Assembly: GCA_018970895.1 (NCBI GenBank)
Contig: JAGWVM010000007.1
Location: 1 to 47,718, forward strand
Direction: 5' to 3'
Length of the DNA: 47,718 bases
From: Lysobacteraceae bacterium
Lineage (GTDB): Bacteria > Pseudomonadota > Gammaproteobacteria > Xanthomonadales > Rhodanobacteraceae
The notes under the pieces were generated by a model. It was not told the DNA's origin. It made no database searches and saw nothing but the letters and a program-made list of their open reading frames with translations. This document shows, piece after piece, positions 44,558 to 47,718 of this stretch; the first letter of the stretch is position 1, and the number at the start of each line of letters is the position of its first letter. Position numbers and translations under genes: made by a program.

Positions 44558-46132
44558 ATGCGCCGCACCCTCCGCCTCGCCCCGCTTGGTTTGCTGCTTG
44601 CGCTCGCCGGCGCCGCCCTCTCGCCGGTCCGCGCGGGCGACGCGCCCCTGACCCGCGACGACATCGCCTGGCTGCGCCGTGCCAGCTTCGGCATCGACAG
44701 TGCGACCCTGCAGCGCTATCGCGAGCTTGGCCGCACCGGATGGCTGGACGCCGCCCTGGCCGACCGCGACGACCACCTGCCACCGGCCATCCAGCAGCAG
44801 ATCGACGGCTACGAGGCGATCGCCACGCCGCCGGCCGAACTGGTGCGGTCGTTCCGCGAATCGCTGCGCCAGGTGAAGGCGATGCCCGAGGGCGACGCCC
44901 GCGTCGCCGCGAAGAAGGCGGCGCTCAAGCACGGTCGCGAACTGCTGCGCGAGGCCCAGCAGGCCGAATTGCTGCACGCGATCTACGGCAGCAATCCGCT
45001 GAAGGAACAGATGGTGTGGTTCTGGCTGAATCACTTCAGCGTCTATGGCAACAAGGGCCCGGTGAAGCTGCTCGCCGCCGACTACGAGGAGCACGTGATC
45101 CGCCCGCACGCGATGGGCAAGTTCCGCGACCTGGTGATGGCCACGCTGAAGAGCCCGGCAATGCTGGTGTACCTGGACAACGCGCAGAACGCCAAGGGCA
45201 AGATCAACGAGAACTACGCACGCGAGCTGATGGAGCTGCACACCCTGGGCGTGCATGCCGGCTACACCCAGCAGGACGTGCAGCAGCTGGCCGCCATCCT
45301 GACCGGCGTCGGCATACTGCCCCCGCGCCAGCTGATGCGGGGAACGCGCGCGAATCGCCCGGGGCGCTTCGGCCGCTTCGGTGGCGAGGGATCCGGCGTG
45401 GTGCGCCAGGGCCTGTTCGAGTTCATCCCCGCGCGCCACGACGACGGCGACAAGGTGTTCCTCGGCCAGCGCATCGAAGGCGGCGGCTTCGACGAGGTGG
45501 AGCACGCCGTCGACCTGATCGTCAGGCAGCCGGCCTGCGCGCAGTTCATCTCGCGCCAGCTTGCCGAGTACTTCGTTTCCGACCACCCGCCGCAGGCGCT
45601 GGTGGACGCGATGGCCGACACCTTCCAGCGCACCGACGGCGACATCGCCGCCGTGCTGCGCACGCTGTTCACCTCGAAGGAGATCACCGCCACCGCCGGC
45701 GCCAAGTTCAAGGACCCGATGCAGTTCCTGGTCTCGGCGATGCGCTTCAGCCTGGACGGCCGACCGATCAGCAACGTGCGCCCGCTGGTCGGCGCGCTCT
45801 ACCAGATGGGCGAACCGATCTACGGACGCATCACCCCCGACGGCTGGCCGCTGGACAATGCCAGCTGGTCCGGCTCCGGCCAGATGGCCAAGCGCTTCGA
45901 TATCGCCGGCATGATCGGCAGCGGGCGCGCACCGCTGTTCGCGCCGGACGGCACACCGCCGCGCCGGCAGCCCGGCGAGCGACCGGATCCGCCCGCGCTG
46001 AACGGCCCGCTGTTCGCGCAGGCGATGGCGCCGTGGCTGTCACCGCACACCCGGGACGCGCTCGCCCAGGCCCGGACGCCGGTCGAATGGAACACCTTCC
46101 TGCTGTCCTCCCCCGACTTCAACACCCGCTGA
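44558..46132 (+). CDS. Exported DUF1800-family protein
   Basis: 524 residues with a signal peptide (APLGLLLALAGAALSPVRAG). DUF1800 signature: WLRRASFGIDSATLQRYREL, KEQMVWFWLNHFSVYGNK, NYARELMELHTLGVHAGYTQQDV, TGVGILPPR. Domain of unknown function that occurs almost always next to DUF1501, as here; the pair has been tied to envelope or extracellular steps in several bacteria without a known reaction. 8 bases before the DUF1501 gene. Confidence 0.93.
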   Translation: MRRTLRLAPLGLLLALAGAALSPVRAGDAPLTRDDIAWLRRASFGIDSATLQRYRELGRTGWLDAALADRDDHLPPAIQQQIDGYEAIATPPAELVRSFRESLRQVKAMPEGDARVAAKKAALKHGRELLREAQQAELLHAIYGSNPLKEQMVWFWLNHFSVYGNKGPVKLLAADYEEHVIRPHAMGKFRDLVMATLKSPAMLVYLDNAQNAKGKINENYARELMELHTLGVHAGYTQQDVQQLAAILTGVGILPPRQLMRGTRANRPGRFGRFGGEGSGVVRQGLFEFIPARHDDGDKVFLGQRIEGGGFDEVEHAVDLIVRQPACAQFISRQLAEYFVSDHPPQALVDAMADTFQRTDGDIAAVLRTLFTSKEITATAGAKFKDPMQFLVSAMRFSLDGRPISNVRPLVGALYQMGEPIYGRITPDGWPLDNASWSGSGQMAKRFDIAGMIGSGRAPLFAPDGTPPRRQPGERPDPPALNGPLFAQAMAPWLSPHTRDALAQARTPVEWNTFLLSSPDFNTR

Positions 46133-46140
46133 GGTTCGTC

Positions 46141-47343
46141 ATGGATCGTCGCCAGTTTCTCCGCACCGCCGCCGCGGCCGCGCTCGCGGCTCCCGCGCTG
46201 TCCTTCTCCGGCCGGCTGTTCGCCGCACCCGCCGGCACACCGCGCTTCCTGCTGGTGTTCCTGCGCGGCGGCTACGACTGCAACAACCTGCTGGTGCCGA
46301 CCGGCAGCGACTTCTACTACGCATCGCGCCCGACGCTGGCGATCGCCCGCCCGGATGCCTCCAATCCCGACGCGGCCCTGCCGCTGGACGCCTCGTGGGG
46401 CCTGAATCCGGTGCTGCGCGAGTCGATCTGGCCGCTGTGGCAGAAAAAGCAGATTGCCTTCGTGCCGTTCGCCGGCACCACCGATCTCTCGCGCAGCCAC
46501 TTCGAGACCCAGGACCACATCGAGCGCGGCGAGCCGTCGGACCGCGCCGGCGACTACCGCTCCGGCTTCATGGCGCGGCTGTCCGGCCAGCTCACCGGCA
46601 CGCCGGCGATCGCCTTCACCAACAACCTGCCGCTGAGCTTCCAGGGCGCGGCCCACGACATCCCCAACATCTCGCTGAAGGGCAACACGAAGTCGCACTT
46701 CAACGACCGCCAGTCGGCGATCCTCGCCAGCATGTACCAGGGCACGGCACTCGCCGCGGCGTCCGCCGACGGACTGGCCCTGCGCAAGGACGTCACCGCG
46801 GACCTCGAGAAAGAGATGGTCGCCGCCAGCCGGGGCGCGCCCAGCGCCCGCAACTTCGCCAGCGAGACGCGGCGCATCGCCACGCTGATGCGTGACCAGT
46901 ACCGGCTCGGCTTCGTCGACGTCGGCGGATGGGACACCCACGTCAACCAGGGCAGCACCAGCGGCGGGCTGGCCAACAACCTGCGCAACCTCGGCGAAGG
47001 CCTGGCCGCCTACGCCGACGCGCTGGGCGACGACTGGAACGACACCAACGTGGTGGTGCTGTCGGAGTTCGGTCGCACCTTCCGCGAAAACGGTGACAAG
47101 GGCACCGACCACGGCCACGGCACGGTGCACTGGGTCCTCGGTGGCCGCGTGCGCGGCGGCCGCATCGCCGGCGAGCAGGTCGCCGTGACCCAGGCCAACC
47201 TGCTGCAGAACCGGGACTACCCGGTGCTCAACAACTACCGCGACGTGCTCGGCGGACTCATGCAAAAGCTGTGGGGGCTGCGCGCCGCCCAGGTGCAGAC
47301 GGTGTTCCCGCAGGCACGTCCGGTCGACCTCGGGCTGGTGTAG
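46141..47343 (+). CDS. Tat-exported DUF1501-family protein
   Basis: 400 residues. A twin-arginine leader MDRRQFLRTAAAAALAAPAL with the RRQFL motif is followed by LLVFLRGGYDCNNLLVP and the alkaline-phosphatase-like metal-binding pattern (GGWDTHVNQGS, VVVLSEFGRTFRENGDKGTDHGHGTVHWVLGG) that marks DUF1501 (sulfatase-like superfamily). Folded before export by Tat, probably with a metal. Couples to the upstream DUF1800 gene. Confidence 0.93.
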   Translation: MDRRQFLRTAAAAALAAPALSFSGRLFAAPAGTPRFLLVFLRGGYDCNNLLVPTGSDFYYASRPTLAIARPDASNPDAALPLDASWGLNPVLRESIWPLWQKKQIAFVPFAGTTDLSRSHFETQDHIERGEPSDRAGDYRSGFMARLSGQLTGTPAIAFTNNLPLSFQGAAHDIPNISLKGNTKSHFNDRQSAILASMYQGTALAAASADGLALRKDVTADLEKEMVAASRGAPSARNFASETRRIATLMRDQYRLGFVDVGGWDTHVNQGSTSGGLANNLRNLGEGLAAYADALGDDWNDTNVVVLSEFGRTFRENGDKGTDHGHGTVHWVLGGRVRGGRIAGEQVAVTQANLLQNRDYPVLNNYRDVLGGLMQKLWGLRAAQVQTVFPQARPVDLGLV

Positions 47344-47352
47344 CCGGTCGGC

Positions 47353-47718
47353 TCAGCGCGCCGCCCCCGCCACCAGCAGGTGCTTGGCCAGCTGGCCCTG
47401 CAGCTGGCCGATCGCGCGGACCAGGTGCAGGGTGGCGAAGAACAGCAGCATCCCGAAGACGCCAAGCGCGACCAGTTCGACCCCGCCCGGCACGTGCGGC
47501 CCGAAGCCCCAGTCGACCGTGAAAGCGCCGTGGCCGAACAGGTGGTCCAGGCCGTCGACGTCGACCAGCCGTGCGAAGGGCAGCGCGGAGAAACCCAGCG
47601 ACAGCGCGAGCAGCGTCACCGTCATCGTGAAATAGGCGATGCCCAGCGGCAGCATCAGCACCATGTAGAACATCGTGGTCCAGGTGCGCCAGTCGGTGAA
47701 CATCGCGCCGATGCGCTG
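47353..47718 (-). CDS. Membrane sensor-domain protein, C-terminal part (cut by window edge)
   Basis: The frame is open to the right edge and ends at a stop 10 bases from the DUF1501 gene. It encodes QRIGAMFTDWRTWTTMFYMVLMLPLGIAYFTMTVTLLALSL... with hydrophobic helices, then GAFTVDWGFGP and a last helix GVELVALGVFGMLLFFATLHLV, like the putative sensor domain (PF13796 type) found alone or at the front of histidine kinases. As the C-terminus follows directly after the last helix, it is not a kinase here. Confidence 0.7.
   Translation of the reverse strand, partial: QRIGAMFTDWRTWTTMFYMVLMLPLGIAYFTMTVTLLALSLGFSALPFARLVDVDGLDHLFGHGAFTVDWGFGPHVPGGVELVALGVFGMLLFFATLHLVRAIGQLQGQLAKHLLVAGAAR

Overview
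The window is GC-rich, gene-dense chromosomal DNA from a gammaproteobacterium. It looks like the order Lysobacterales (Xanthomonadales), most likely Rhodanobacteraceae (Rhodanobacter or Dyella type). The signs are the methylcitrate set with AcnD, a GTAG-type REP pair, a dispersed repeat I remember from xanthomonads, the TonB-receptor style, and the protein sequences themselves. No rRNA, tRNA, CRISPR array, prophage or complete insertion sequence is visible.

Layout. (1) 1-6.3 kb, propionate catabolism: the 5' part of acnD (cut by the left edge), a TerC-family membrane protein behind a manganese (yybP-ykoY) riboswitch, a small ion channel, prpC and prpB. Divergent from prpB lies a citrate-synthase-like protein with an N-terminal helix-turn-helix; the shared intergenic region carries three TGATCA palindromes, one per helical turn. 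(2) 6.3-8.8 kb: ahpC-ahpF peroxidase pair behind an OxyR-like site. (3) 8.8-15.9 kb: prpE, a MerR/TipAS regulator with a textbook 19-bp-spacer promoter, a truncated ParB-like gene, a dispersed repeat, mdh, an aminotransferase and two small stress or unknown proteins. (4) 16.1-19.8 kb: a secreted GH3 beta-glucosidase and its LacI-type regulator with a palindromic operator. (5) 19.9-32.4 kb: cyclophilin, then what I read as a polyhydroxybutyrate / 3-hydroxybutyrate scavenging region: lipoprotein 3-hydroxybutyrate-oligomer hydrolase, CrbR/CrbS-type two-component system, isochorismatase-fold protein, short PHB depolymerase, TonB-dependent receptor and GntP-type permease. (6) 32.5-36.8 kb: an unusual lipoprotein-pilin fusion and typA/bipA. 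(7) 36.8-42.05 kb: a tightly packed minus-strand operon that looks sulfur-related: ArsR/SqrR-like regulator, DsrE, orphan solute-binding protein, cytochrome c4, TsdA-like dihaem cytochrome, TlpA-like thioredoxin and DsbG. (8) 42.3-47.7 kb: alpha/beta hydrolase, methyltransferase, small hypothetical protein, DUF1800/DUF1501 pair, and a sensor-domain protein cut by the right edge.

How it fits together. PHB or PHBV breakdown gives acetyl- and propionyl-CoA; CrbSR is known as an acetate-utilisation switch, and PrpE, PrpC, AcnD and PrpB handle propionate. A short dyad (G-N-A-C, 4 bp, G-T-A/C) sits 24-25 bp upstream of a -10-like hexamer at four promoters: prpE, the oligomer hydrolase, the TonB receptor and the permease. 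This suggests one regulon, and CrbR is the obvious candidate. The strongest leads for new biology are this predicted regulon and TonB-linked PHB scavenging system, the helix-turn-helix/citrate-synthase fusion as a methylcitrate-cycle regulator, the ArsR/DsrE/TsdA operon (with ArsR and DsrE in one uninterrupted reading frame), and the lipoprotein-pilin fusion. All functional statements are by recognition of sequence; nothing was computed against a database.
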